The translations under genes and the position numbers were made by a program. Positions 25,065 to 33,222 of a stretch of 64,000 bases of DNA are shown here, piece by piece. The stretch is from Pseudomonadota bacterium (GTDB lineage Bacteria; Myxococcota_A; Bradymonadia; Bradymonadales; GCA-2716585). Position 1 is the first letter of the stretch; every line of letters starts with the position of its first letter. Below the pieces are notes generated by a model. That model saw only the letters and a program-made list of their open reading frames with translations, was not told the origin of the DNA and did no database searches. The stretch spans positions 1-64,000 of the forward strand of contig SYOX01000190.1 in assembly GCA_005804885.1 (NCBI GenBank), written 5' to 3'.

Positions 25065-26468
25065 ATGAGGGGTGAAGGCCGGCAGAGTCGTGGGGCAGGG
25101 CGGGTCGCCTGGGCGGCGTGGGCGTGGGCGCCTTCTTCGACGAGCTGCGCGGGATCGCGGGCGCCGGCGGCGAGGTGGGCGCGTTCTTTGGCGATCTGCG
25201 CGGGATCGCGGGCGCCGGCAGGGAGGTGGGCGCGGGCGGCGCTGGCGTGGGCGCTCCTGTCGGTGTTGGCGCTGGTGACGGCGGCCGAGGTCGCCGCCGA
25301 GGGGCGCGTCGGGCCAGAGAGGCCCAGGGTGGCCGGATCGAAGGCGGGGGCCGGAGAGGCGACCGAGGCGCAGCTCGATCTCATCCAGCAGGCCCTCCGG
25401 ACGGCGAGCCCTTCGCTGCGGGCGTCGCTGGCGGCCCAGCTGGATCGGGAGCTTGGGGCGCGCGCGACGGCGGCGGCCATCCCGCGATCTTTTCGGTACA
25501 GGTCGGTGCGCGGCCGGATCATCGAGTCGTCGGCCTACGACAGCCACCGGGAGCCGCTGCCCTTCTACATCATCCTGCCGGCGGGCTACGATCCTGGGCG
25601 GCCCTGGCCCATGCACGTCTACCTGCACGGCGGCGGCTTCGTGAGCCACCGCGCCTGCCGTCGCTTCTTCAGGCAGGAGGAGATCGACGGCTTCATCCTG
25701 CTGTGCCCCACGACCCCGAAGGCGCACTGGTGGACGCCGGAGGGCGAGGAGGCGGTGTGGGAGGTGGTGCAGGAGGCCGCGCGGCGGGTGAACGTCGATA
25801 CGGATCGGATCTCGCTGGACGGCAAGTCGAGCGGGGCCACGGGGGTCTGGCACCTGGGCCACAAGTTCCCCTGGCGCTGGTCGGCGCTGGTGACCCGGTG
25901 CGGCGGCAAGATCCGCGAGCCGCGCTTCTTGACCAACCTGGCCGACACCCCGACCTTCATGATCCACGGCGACGAGGATCATACGCTGCCGGTGGATCTG
26001 TCGCGGGAGATGGCGTCGCTGCTCAAGGCGCGGGGGATGTCCTTCGTCTATCGCGAGGTGCGCGGCGGCGGCCACGACTTCTTCCCGGCGCTCAACGCCG
26101 AGGTGATCACGTGGCTGGCGCGACAGCGGCGCGCGATCCCGAGGCGCTTCGCCTTCGAGCCGACCCGCCATCAGGACCACGGGATCATCCACTGGCTGGA
26201 GCTCAGCCCGGCCAGCCCGCTCCAGGCCCGGATCGAGAGCGACGCGCGGGGGTCGGTGGTGTCGGTGAGCACCCAGGAGCCGCCGAGGTCGGCCACCGTC
26301 TACCTGAACGACGCGCTGGTCGATCTCGACAAGCCCGTCCGGGTGGTGCTCAACGGCGCGGTGGTCTTCGAGGGAGTGGCCGCGCGCTCGACGGCGGTGG
26401 TGCTGTCGAGCTTCGCCGAGACCTTCGACGCGCGCCGGACCTTCTCGGCGGCGATCAAGGCGCGCTGA
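25065..26468 (+). CDS. Secreted alpha/beta-hydrolase esterase (PHB-depolymerase-like)
   Basis: Protein of 467 residues with an alpha/beta-hydrolase core: MHVYLHGGGF (oxyanion HGGG) near residue 185, nucleophile in DGKSSGATG near 250, acid in IHGDEDHTLP, and catalytic His in GGGHDFFP. This suits feruloyl/acetyl-xylan esterases or poly-hydroxyalkanoate depolymerases of the LpqC type. The C-terminal 110 residues form a beta-domain. The N-terminus is odd: the only export signal (AALAWALLSVLALV) begins about 55 codons in, after an Arg/Ser/Ala-rich stretch that includes a 51-bp tandem duplication (25133-25234). No good ribosome-binding site precedes 25065, so the true start may be later (a TTG lies between). 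Export is likely, start uncertain. Confidence 0.75.
   Translation: MRGEGRQSRGAGRVAWAAWAWAPSSTSCAGSRAPAARWARSLAICAGSRAPAGRWARAALAWALLSVLALVTAAEVAAEGRVGPERPRVAGSKAGAGEATEAQLDLIQQALRTASPSLRASLAAQLDRELGARATAAAIPRSFRYRSVRGRIIESSAYDSHREPLPFYIILPAGYDPGRPWPMHVYLHGGGFVSHRACRRFFRQEEIDGFILLCPTTPKAHWWTPEGEEAVWEVVQEAARRVNVDTDRISLDGKSSGATGVWHLGHKFPWRWSALVTRCGGKIREPRFLTNLADTPTFMIHGDEDHTLPVDLSREMASLLKARGMSFVYREVRGGGHDFFPALNAEVITWLARQRRAIPRRFAFEPTRHQDHGIIHWLELSPASPLQARIESDARGSVVSVSTQEPPRSATVYLNDALVDLDKPVRVVLNGAVVFEGVAARSTAVVLSSFAETFDARRTFSAAIKAR
25133..25234 (+). repeat. 51-bp tandem duplication in the esterase 5' region
   Basis: Two adjacent 51-bp units (25133-25183 and 25184-25234) share CTGCGCGGGATCGCGGGCGC and end GAGGTGGGCGCG or nearly so. 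They differ mainly in the first 15 bases. Being a multiple of three, the duplication keeps the frame. In the +2 frame it encodes a repeated, more protein-like FF-D-LRGIAGAG unit. Confidence 0.8.
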
Positions 26469-26497
26469 AGGGGCGAGCCGCGGCCTGGGGCGGCGGG

Positions 26498-27514
26498 TCA
26501 GTGGAAGTCGGTGGCGTTCTTGTCCAGCGCGTAGGCGTCGGAGATCCACTTGAGGATCGTGCGCCCGGTCACCGGGTTCCAGCGCTCGCGGACGGGCTTG
26601 ATGACGACGCCCTCCATGATGTGGTGGCGCTGGCCGACCTGCGTCGAGACGCCCGGGCCGTTGACGATGGCGTCGAGCGCGCCGCGGTCAAAGGGGCCGC
26701 GGTAGAGGACGGGGGCGACGGGCACCCCGTGGCGGCCGCAGAGCGCGACGAAGTCGTCGTAGTCCATGTAGCGGCCCTCGATCTGGAGGTCGAAGGCCAC
26801 GTCGGCGACCTGATTCTCCAGCCCGTAGTTGAGGTTCTGGATCTTGCCGCCGTAGACCTCCTTGAAGAGCAGCGCGGCGCGGTGGCCGACGACGGCCTCG
26901 CGCAGCAGGGCCTTCGTGCGGTCGTCGAAGGTGCGCCAGTAGGTCGACTCGGGGTCCTCGCGGCGCCTGTGGCGGTGGCTCGACGCCATGAAGACCTCCC
27001 GCCCGTCCTCCTCGATGATCAGCGCGTGCACGCAGTTGGTCCCGTGGACCTTCTCGGTCGCGACGACCTCCTCTCCGGGCTCCATCAAGTCATTGTAGTT
27101 CTTGATGTTCTCGATGTCCGTGTAGTGGGTCAGCAGCGGGTGGGGCGCCTCGACCTCGCCGCCGGAGAGGGTGATGGGGGGCTCGAACTTCTCGATCCCG
27201 AAGTGGGCGGTCACGTCCTGGCCGGCCTCGAAGCCCTCCTCGTTGGGCATGACCAGCCCGTAGGAGACGACGCCGCGCAGCTGCGCCGCCCGGACGCGGC
27301 CGCGCGAGAGGTACTTCGTCACGCCGAGCTTGTCGCTCAGGGCCTCCGGCAGCACGCCGTCGACCGGGATGTAGATCACCACCTCGCCGGGCACGTAGCG
27401 ATCTCTGGGCACGACGCACTGCCAGCCGAGGACCTGGGCGAGCTCAAGGCGGTCGGCGTTCGGGTGGGGCGACAGGGACAGGATGGGGGTGGCGATGACC
27501 TTCAACGTGCTCAA
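26498..27514 (-). CDS. RNA ligase, DRB0094 (Rnl5) family
   Basis: Protein of 338 residues matching the Deinococcus radiodurans DRB0094-type RNA ligases. The N-terminal OB-fold domain (residues 1-115) begins MSTLKVIATPILSLSPHPNADRL in the family style. The nucleotidyltransferase motif I is EKVHGTN near residue 153 (Lys is AMPylated). Motif III-like LLFKEVYG and motif IV EGVVIKP near 310, followed by TILKWIS (motif V-like), complete the site. DraRnl seals nicks with RNA 3'-OH and 5'-phosphate ends, so this enzyme probably repairs broken RNA. It sits between unrelated genes, without RtcB, Pnkp or Ro60 beside it. The tRNA-shaped RNA at 41298-41449 is a conceivable but unproven client. The ATG at 27514 is the natural start. 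Confidence 0.88.
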   Translation of the reverse strand: MSTLKVIATPILSLSPHPNADRLELAQVLGWQCVVPRDRYVPGEVVIYIPVDGVLPEALSDKLGVTKYLSRGRVRAAQLRGVVSYGLVMPNEEGFEAGQDVTAHFGIEKFEPPITLSGGEVEAPHPLLTHYTDIENIKNYNDLMEPGEEVVATEKVHGTNCVHALIIEEDGREVFMASSHRHRRREDPESTYWRTFDDRTKALLREAVVGHRAALLFKEVYGGKIQNLNYGLENQVADVAFDLQIEGRYMDYDDFVALCGRHGVPVAPVLYRGPFDRGALDAIVNGPGVSTQVGQRHHIMEGVVIKPVRERWNPVTGRTILKWISDAYALDKNATDFH

Positions 27515-27603
27515 GGGCGCTCTCCTGTTGACGTGGCGCGGGGGTCGTTCAGGATAGGTCGCGTCAACCCGGCGGACAAGGGGGCGATCCAGGGAGGGTG
27601 GTG

Positions 27604-29457
27604 ATGGGCGCGGTGGACAAGATCATCGAGGGCCTGCGAGCGGCCCTCCACGAGACCCCGAGCGAGGACGCATGGCTTGAGGTCTGGGACCGCGTCGCGG
27701 CGGCCTGGACCGAGCACAGGGGTCAGGTCGACGCGTGGCTGCCCTACGCGCTGGAGGGCGCCAAGGGCTGGCCCGAGCGCCTCCGCAGCGTCGACTCCGA
27801 GGGGCTCGATCTGATCTTCGAGGGGGGCGCGGCGCTGGCGCCGCTGGCGCGCTTCGCCCTGGTCGACGGGCTGCCGAGGCTCCAGAAGCTCTGGGCGCTC
27901 CACCCCCACATCAAGGTCGAGTCCCTGACGCTGACCCTGGGCCTTGGCAACAAGGGCAGGATCGGGGAGGCGGAGCTCGCGGCGCTGCTCGTCGACAGGA
28001 GGCTCGAGGGCCTGAAGTACCTGTCGCTCGCCAACCAGTACCTCGGCGGCGACGCGGGCCGGGCGCTGGCGCGCTCCGAGGTGATGGGGGCGGTGACGAC
28101 GCTGACGACCCGAGGGTCCTACTTCAGCAACTTCACAGAGATGATCCCCGAGCGCTGGGGTGCCCTGAGGGCATTGCACCTGGCGGGCAGCGGCCTGGAG
28201 GCGCGCGACATGGCGAGGCTGGCGGGCAGCGGCCTGCTGGAGCGCCTTGAGGTCTTGAACCTGGAGAGCAACCGGATCGGCGCCGAGGGGTTGGAGGCGC
28301 TGGGCGGCGCGGGGCTGGGGAGCTTGAGGACGCTCAAGCTGGGCCACAACCAGCTTGGGGACGCCGCCGTGGCGGCGTGGGCCCGGAGTCTGGGCGCCGA
28401 ACCTTCGAAGTTGAGCCACCTTGACCTCGCGCACGACAGGCTCAGGGGCGAGGCGCTGGAGGCGCTGGCGTCCTGTGAGGCGCTGCGGGGCCTTGGGTGG
28501 CTCAAGCTCAACGGCAACAACCTTGGCGCCGGGGGGCTGGCCGCGATCTCCGGGGCGAGCTGGTTGGGGACGCTGACGGCGCTGGATCTGTCGAGCAACA
28601 TGTTCGGGCCGGCGGGGGCGGCGGCGCTGTCCACGGGGTTGAGCGCCCCGAAGCTGGGCAGCCTCAAGCTGTCCGGCAACCGGATGAGGTCGGCGGGCGT
28701 CGAGGCGCTGGCGAGCGAGGCGACCTTGCCCGCGCTGCTCTGGCTGGATCTGGCCGGCGAGCTCATCGACGCCGCGGGGGTCAGGGCGCTGATCGGCGCC
28801 CCCTTCTTCGGCCAGCTCGTCGCGCTCGATCTGGCCGGGAACGCGCTGGGAGATGAGGGCGCTGCGGTGTTGGCGGAGGCGAGCGCCGGCGCGCTGTCGA
28901 CCCTCCACCTGGGCGGCAATGAGATCGGGGTCGAGGGCCTTGAGGTGTTGGTAAAGGGCAGGATATTCAAGGGCTTGCGATACGCGACCCTCGGCTACAA
29001 TCGCTTCGGCGAGGGGGATCTGGGCGCGCTCCAGCCGGCGTGCGCCGCGGCCTTGTCGGCCCCTGGCTGGGGGGGCGACGACGCGCGGGCCGACGATCTG
29101 TGGGCCGCCATCGAGGCGGCCCGAGGGGACGCCGATCATCTTGAGACCCTCGACAGCGAGCGCCTTCAGGACATCCACGCCGTGGGGCTGGAGATCGCGG
29201 AGCTCCTCCAGGGGCCTTATTACGATGGCGAGCCGGTCTTCTTCGAGCACGTCCACTCGATGTTGTCCGAGGACGGGATCGAGGATCTGGTGGCCGGGTT
29301 GATGGGCGAGGGCAGGGCGGCCTTCCTGCGGGCGCTGGCGACCCCCTACGGCTACCCGCGCGACACGGGCGACGTGGCGAACAGGGGCGGGGTGACGCTC
29401 TATGACATCGCGGAGGTGCTGCGCGGTCGAGGGTTGGACGTGGATGAGGATTATTGA
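27604..29457 (+). CDS. Large leucine-rich-repeat protein
   Basis: Cytoplasmic protein of 617 residues. The N-terminus (KIIEGLRAALHETPSEDAWLEVWDRVAAAW) parallels that of the LRR protein at 17433, indicating paralogy. Residues about 130-480 contain a dozen ribonuclease-inhibitor-type leucine-rich repeats (LEVLNLESNRIGAEGLEAL, LKLGHNQLGDAAV, LTALDLSSNMFGPAG). The last 110 residues are a helical domain of unknown type (EDGIEDLVAGLMGEG). Scaffold for protein contacts; partner unknown. Three candidate starts lie in a row (GTG 27598, GTG 27601, ATG 27604); the ATG has AGGGAGG at an ideal distance. Confidence 0.82.
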   Translation: MGAVDKIIEGLRAALHETPSEDAWLEVWDRVAAAWTEHRGQVDAWLPYALEGAKGWPERLRSVDSEGLDLIFEGGAALAPLARFALVDGLPRLQKLWALHPHIKVESLTLTLGLGNKGRIGEAELAALLVDRRLEGLKYLSLANQYLGGDAGRALARSEVMGAVTTLTTRGSYFSNFTEMIPERWGALRALHLAGSGLEARDMARLAGSGLLERLEVLNLESNRIGAEGLEALGGAGLGSLRTLKLGHNQLGDAAVAAWARSLGAEPSKLSHLDLAHDRLRGEALEALASCEALRGLGWLKLNGNNLGAGGLAAISGASWLGTLTALDLSSNMFGPAGAAALSTGLSAPKLGSLKLSGNRMRSAGVEALASEATLPALLWLDLAGELIDAAGVRALIGAPFFGQLVALDLAGNALGDEGAAVLAEASAGALSTLHLGGNEIGVEGLEVLVKGRIFKGLRYATLGYNRFGEGDLGALQPACAAALSAPGWGGDDARADDLWAAIEAARGDADHLETLDSERLQDIHAVGLEIAELLQGPYYDGEPVFFEHVHSMLSEDGIEDLVAGLMGEGRAAFLRALATPYGYPRDTGDVANRGGVTLYDIAEVLRGRGLDVDEDY

Positions 29458-29477
29458 GGGCGCTGGGGCGCTGGGGA

Positions 29478-29520
29478 GCCGCGAGAGGCGGCGCCGCGAG
29501 AGACGGCGCCGCGAGCGGCC
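29478..29520. repeat. 15-bp tandem repeat, about 2.9 units
   Basis: Right after the LRR gene, the unit GCCGCGAGAGGCGGC is repeated at 29478-29492, 29493-29507 (one or two changes) and partly 29508-29520. Each unit can form a small hairpin. Confidence 0.8.
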
Positions 29521-29546
29521 TCAGCGGGCGGAGGGGGTCGTCCCCA

Positions 29547-29644
29547 GGGGCGGCGCAGCCCGCCCCGGCGAGCTTGAGGGGGAGGTCGTCGCCGCGCCGC
29601 TTTGGCCTCGGGAGGGGCGGCGGAGCCCGCCCCGGTGGACTTGA
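29547..29644. repeat. Direct repeat pair of GC hairpins
   Basis: Two 31-bp copies at 29547-29577 and 29614-29644 (about 27 of 31 identical), each containing GGGGCGGCG..CCCGCCCC, which folds into a GC hairpin followed by CTTGA or a near match. They lie in the 358-bp gap before the monooxygenase gene. The rest of that gap, 29645-29815, shows no gene. Confidence 0.75.
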
Positions 29645-29815
29645 TCCTGCGTGCGTGTCGCGATATTGCGTGCAGGGTTGCGCCGCGCAAAGGGGTTGAG
29701 AGGGGAGGGCGGGGGAAGCGCGATCATCAAGGGCTTCTTGCCTTGAGCGAGGAGAGTGGTCATGGTGGTGGGGTCGAGCGGGTTCAAAATCTCTCATCAA
29801 AACCGGGGAGTTGGA

Positions 29816-31267
29816 ATGGTGGAGTTCTCAAGGAGGAGCGTGGCGCTGTCTGCTTCGGCGTTGATGGCGTTGTGCGCTTGTGGAGAGGGCGAGCAGACCC
29901 CTGGGGAGGTGGCGGAAGAGGGGGTCGAGTCGGTCACCTTCCATCGGGATCTGCGCCCGGTGCTGGAGGCGCGCTGCAATGGTTGCCACGACGGCAGCGG
30001 GATCACGCCGGACGCGCTGGACTTCCGCGATCCCGTCCAGGTGCAGGCGCTGGCGCCGGTGATCACGGCGGCCGTCGTCGGTCGGACGATGCCCCCCTGG
30101 CAGGCCAGCGGCGGTTGCAATGAGTACAAGGATGACTTGAGCTTGAGCGCCTCGGAGATCGCGACCTTCGTGGACTGGGAGGCCGAGGGGCTCAAGCTGG
30201 GCGACCCGGCTGACTTTGTGATGCCCGACCTCAGGCCCTCGGAGCTGGGGGCCGAGCGGCTGCCGTCCGAGCCGACCTTGACGATACGATCGGCCTCCCC
30301 GTACACGCCGGACAAGAGTCGCCCGGACGACTTCCGCTGCTTCGCCGTCGACCCCGGCTTTGAGGCCGATCGCTTCCTGCAGGGCTTTGAGGTCGAGGTG
30401 GACAACGTCTCGGTGTTGCACCACATCGTGGTCTTCGCCGTGCCTGGGGACGAGGAGACCGGCCAGCTGCTGGCCGAGCTTGAGGCCGAGGACGAGACGC
30501 CGGGCTACAGCTGCTTCGGGGACTCGCGCACGAACGTGGAGACGCTGGCGGCGGTGTGGGCGCCCGGCGGCGAGAAGACGGCCTTCCCGCCGGGCACGGG
30601 CCTGCGGATCAGCAAGGGCGCGCGCTTCGTCATGCAGATGCACTACAACCTCTCGCAGGGCGGCGACGGCCAGGACAACTCGGGCATCAAGCTGTGGTTC
30701 GCGCCCGAGGACTCGCCTCCGGCCAGAGAGGCCGAGATGGTCTTCATCGGAAACCTGCCCTTCGAGATCCCCTCGGGCGTCAACGGCGGGACGAGCCAGA
30801 GCTGCGAGGGCGTCTACGCGCTCCTGGACGACACCTCGATGCCGCTGACCGAGGGGATCAACGAAGAGAACCTGGAGGATCCGTCCGAGATCGGCAGCGG
30901 CGGCTGCGTCCAGCAGGACTTCCTGTACACGCTCACTGGCGCCGAGCCGGTCGAGGCGCACGCGGTCTTCCCCCACATGCACCTCAAGGGCACCCACATC
31001 CGGGCCGAGTTCGTGCCTCTGGAGATCGACGGCGAGCACTCCCGGCCGGCCCCCGGCGCCGAGGTCTGCCTGCTGGACACCGACCGCTGGGACTTCGACT
31101 GGCAGCGCTTCTACTGGTTCCAGCAGCCCGTCAAGGCGCCCGTGCGGGGCTCCGTGCGCCTGACCTGCCGATACGACACGCGAGGCGCGAGCGAGGCGGT
31201 CAGCCTCGGGGAGGGCTCAGGGGATGAGATGTGCCTCGTGCTGCTCTTCTTGACGGGCACCCGCTGA
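29816..31267 (+). CDS. Copper type II monooxygenase-like lipoprotein with c-heme site
   Basis: Exported protein of 483 residues. The start at 29816 (GGGGAG upstream) yields a signal peptide with lipobox at LCACGEG; a frame-extending start 60 bases earlier lacks that layout. Residues about 38-120 form a cytochrome-c-like module with CNGCH near residue 53 and a possible Met ligand in TMPPW. The rest resembles the two-domain peptidylglycine/dopamine monooxygenase fold: LHHIVVFAV near 202 (CuH His pair), QMHYN near 273, FPHMHLKG near 385 (CuM HxH). Such fused proteins are frequent in Myxococcota. Expected chemistry is O2-dependent hydroxylation with electrons through heme, though no substrate is known. 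The SRPBCC gene follows 18 bp later. Confidence 0.85.
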   Translation: MVEFSRRSVALSASALMALCACGEGEQTPGEVAEEGVESVTFHRDLRPVLEARCNGCHDGSGITPDALDFRDPVQVQALAPVITAAVVGRTMPPWQASGGCNEYKDDLSLSASEIATFVDWEAEGLKLGDPADFVMPDLRPSELGAERLPSEPTLTIRSASPYTPDKSRPDDFRCFAVDPGFEADRFLQGFEVEVDNVSVLHHIVVFAVPGDEETGQLLAELEAEDETPGYSCFGDSRTNVETLAAVWAPGGEKTAFPPGTGLRISKGARFVMQMHYNLSQGGDGQDNSGIKLWFAPEDSPPAREAEMVFIGNLPFEIPSGVNGGTSQSCEGVYALLDDTSMPLTEGINEENLEDPSEIGSGGCVQQDFLYTLTGAEPVEAHAVFPHMHLKGTHIRAEFVPLEIDGEHSRPAPGAEVCLLDTDRWDFDWQRFYWFQQPVKAPVRGSVRLTCRYDTRGASEAVSLGEGSGDEMCLVLLFLTGTR

Positions 31268-31285
31268 AGGGGAGGGGGTGGCGGC

Positions 31286-31717
31286 GTGGCCTTCGAAGAC
31301 TCCATCTTGATCCAGGCGTCCCCGGAGGTCCTCTTCGCGCTGACCCAGGATTACGGCCGCCGCTTGAGCTGGGACAGCTTCCTCAAGGCCGCCGATCTGG
31401 TCGGCGGCGCCCCCGAGGCGGGCCTCGGGGTTCGGGCGCTCTGCGTGGCGCGCAGCGGCCTCGCGATGGAGACCGAGTACGTCTCCTTTGACGCGCCGAG
31501 GGTGGCCGCCGTCAAGATGACCCGCGGCCCGTGGTTCATCGACAGCTTTGCGGGATCATGGCGCTTCATCGCCGAGGCCCCAGACCACACCCGAGTGTCC
31601 TTCAAGTACCACGTGCGCGGGCGGCCGGCGGCGATCTCGGGGCTGCTGACGCGGGTCTTCGCGCGGGACACGCGCAAGCGGCTCGAAGCCCTCAAGCGCG
31701 CGGTCGAGGGGGCTTGA
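31286..31717 (+). CDS. SRPBCC (START/Bet v1-like) family protein
   Basis: Cytoplasmic protein of 143 residues with the helix-grip fold typical of polyketide cyclase/dehydrase-like proteins: DSILIQASPEVLFALTQDYGRRLSWD at the start, beta-strands through the middle (YVSFDAPRVAAVKM, GSWRFIAEA), and a long C-terminal helix ending KRLEALKRAVEG. These proteins bind small hydrophobic ligands; the ligand is unknown. It uses GTG at 31286 with GGAGGGGG seven bases upstream and follows the monooxygenase gene so closely that co-transcription is likely. Confidence 0.8.
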   Translation: MAFEDSILIQASPEVLFALTQDYGRRLSWDSFLKAADLVGGAPEAGLGVRALCVARSGLAMETEYVSFDAPRVAAVKMTRGPWFIDSFAGSWRFIAEAPDHTRVSFKYHVRGRPAAISGLLTRVFARDTRKRLEALKRAVEGA

Positions 31718-31832
31718 GGGGCGACAGAGTTCTGGCACCTGCTTTGCGCTTGCCCCGAGGCCCGAATCGCCCGATGATGCACGCCGCGCCCTCGGTGGGC
31801 GCGCGCCAACCAGGATGCGACCAGGACGATCG

Positions 31833-32396
31833 ATGAGCGTCTTCACCGAGCCCGAGGAGATCAGCGGCGAGCTGCCTCCCTCCTTCGCGACCGCGCCCTC
31901 AGAGCTCCACCGCCGGATTCAGCTCGTCGAAGGCAGCCGCATCGACTTGAACCTGACCCTCTACAACACCGGGACGGCCAGCGTGGGTCTGGCGGTCTAC
32001 GTCGTGGGCGACGCGGTCAGCAACAGCTACGTGACGGCGGGCATGGTCCGGGCCTTCAGCGACAGCTTCACGCGGGCCCTTGAGGCGCCCTTGCAGCACC
32101 GCCGACACCAGGGGGACTTCATCTTCGAGGCGCACCTGTGGGAGCAGATGCCAGGCGGCGGCCCTCCGGAGAGCATCATCCTGCCCGGCTTGACGCTCCC
32201 GCCGCCCTTCTTGTGCCACGATCCCCAGGAGGTGGCCCTCTCCGAGCGCCACTGGGGGCCGAGGGCCGTCCACGTCCACCTGCGCCTCTTCGCCGTGAGC
32301 GCCGGCAGCGCCGAGGCCGAGATCTGGATCGTGCCCCCCTCGGCGCCCACCGAGGGGATCATCATCACGCTCGACCTCGACATCTCGCCCGAGTAG
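31833..32396 (+). CDS. Hypothetical protein with an all-beta profile
   Basis: Protein of 187 residues, no signal peptide, predicted mostly beta strands (IQLVEGSRIDLNLTLYN, VHVHLRLFAVSAGSAEAEIWIV). I recognise no family. The start at 31833 is preferred because AGGA lies six bases upstream; an ATG at 31815 has no usable spacing. Its last 14 codons (EGIIITLDLDISPE) are repeated with changes 74 bp downstream in an 18-codon open frame. It stands 115 bp after the SRPBCC gene. Confidence 0.65.
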   Translation: MSVFTEPEEISGELPPSFATAPSELHRRIQLVEGSRIDLNLTLYNTGTASVGLAVYVVGDAVSNSYVTAGMVRAFSDSFTRALEAPLQHRRHQGDFIFEAHLWEQMPGGGPPESIILPGLTLPPPFLCHDPQEVALSERHWGPRAVHVHLRLFAVSAGSAEAEIWIVPPSAPTEGIIITLDLDISPE

Positions 32397-32476
32397 AGGG
32401 CGCCTCAGGCAGGATGGCTCCCTGCGAGGGGATCAGCATCACGCTCGACCTCGACACCTCGCCCAAGTAGAGGGCG
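32352..32476 (+). repeat. Duplicated 3' end of the preceding gene
   Basis: About 50 bp covering the final codons, stop codon and AGAGGGCGC of the preceding gene (from 32352) recur from 32426 with few changes (74-bp offset). The second copy is preceded by an ATG at 32414 and encodes MAPCEGISITLDLDTSPK before TAG at 32468. It has no convincing ribosome-binding site and is read as a remnant of a tandem duplication. Confidence 0.75.
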
Positions 32477-32554
32477 CGCCGGCGGCGCGCTGGCGCGTCG
32501 CCTCCAGGCTCGTCCCCGTCGCGCGGGGCGTCGAGCCGCGCAGGTCGGCCAGGC

Positions 32555-33043
32555 TCAGGGGTGCTTCACCTTGGCCTTGTCGAGCATGAACTTGACGACG
32601 TCCTCGATCTCCTTGTCGGTGCAGGCCACGCAGGCCCCCTTGGAGGGCATCAGGCCGGCGCCCTTGATGGTGTTGAGCACCAGGGCGTCGAAGCCGCGCG
32701 ACTTCAGCAGGATGCCCCAGGCCTCGGGATCGGCGGTCTTGGGCGCGCCGGCGATGCCGGGATCGTGGCAGTTGGAGCAGAACTCGGCGTAGAGAGCGCC
32801 GGGGCTGCGATCCTCCTCTTCATCCAGATCGACCGGGGCCTCGGCCTTCTTGTCGGCCTTCTTGTCGGCCTTCTTGTCGGCCTTGTCGGCCTTCTTGTCG
32901 GCCTTGTCGGCCTTCTTGTCGGCCTTCTTGTCGTCTTCGCTGAAGGGTGGGTCCTCGTCGTGGTCGTGGGCTTGAGGCGAGGTGGGGGCGCCGACCAGGG
33001 TGATGAGGAGCGCGGCGAGGGCCGCGAAGGTCGAGTTCTTCAT
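32555..33043 (-). CDS. Secreted cytochrome c5-like protein with Lys/Asp repeat linker
   Basis: Exported class I cytochrome c of 162 residues. Signal peptide residues 1-25; the linker at about 35-75 is made of KADK/KKAD units (a 12- and 21-base repeat in the DNA). The heme domain has CSNCH near residue 90, PKTADPEAWGILLKSRGFDAL, the Met ligand in GLMPSKGACVAC and the helix EIEDVVKFML. The extra Cys pair CVAC is characteristic of cytochrome c5. It carries electrons in the periplasm, redox partner unknown. The start at 33043 is chosen for the signal peptide; the longer frame reads into family A repeat DNA. Confidence 0.87.
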   Translation of the reverse strand: MKNSTFAALAALLITLVGAPTSPQAHDHDEDPPFSEDDKKADKKADKADKKADKADKKADKKADKKAEAPVDLDEEEDRSPGALYAEFCSNCHDPGIAGAPKTADPEAWGILLKSRGFDALVLNTIKGAGLMPSKGACVACTDKEIEDVVKFMLDKAKVKHP

Positions 33044-33222
33044 CAAGGATCTCCAGATTGATTGGACAAGCGTCGCCGCGCGGCGGGCTTGCTGGCATTT
33101 CACGGGGTGGACAGCCTGGGCCTTTCCTGCTTCGCGGCCCGGAGTGTACTCCGGGCATCGCGGCAGAAGCAACGCCGCGAGGCCGCGGGCCTGCGGCGTC
33201 CCGGGTTGGGTCGCTCGCCGAC

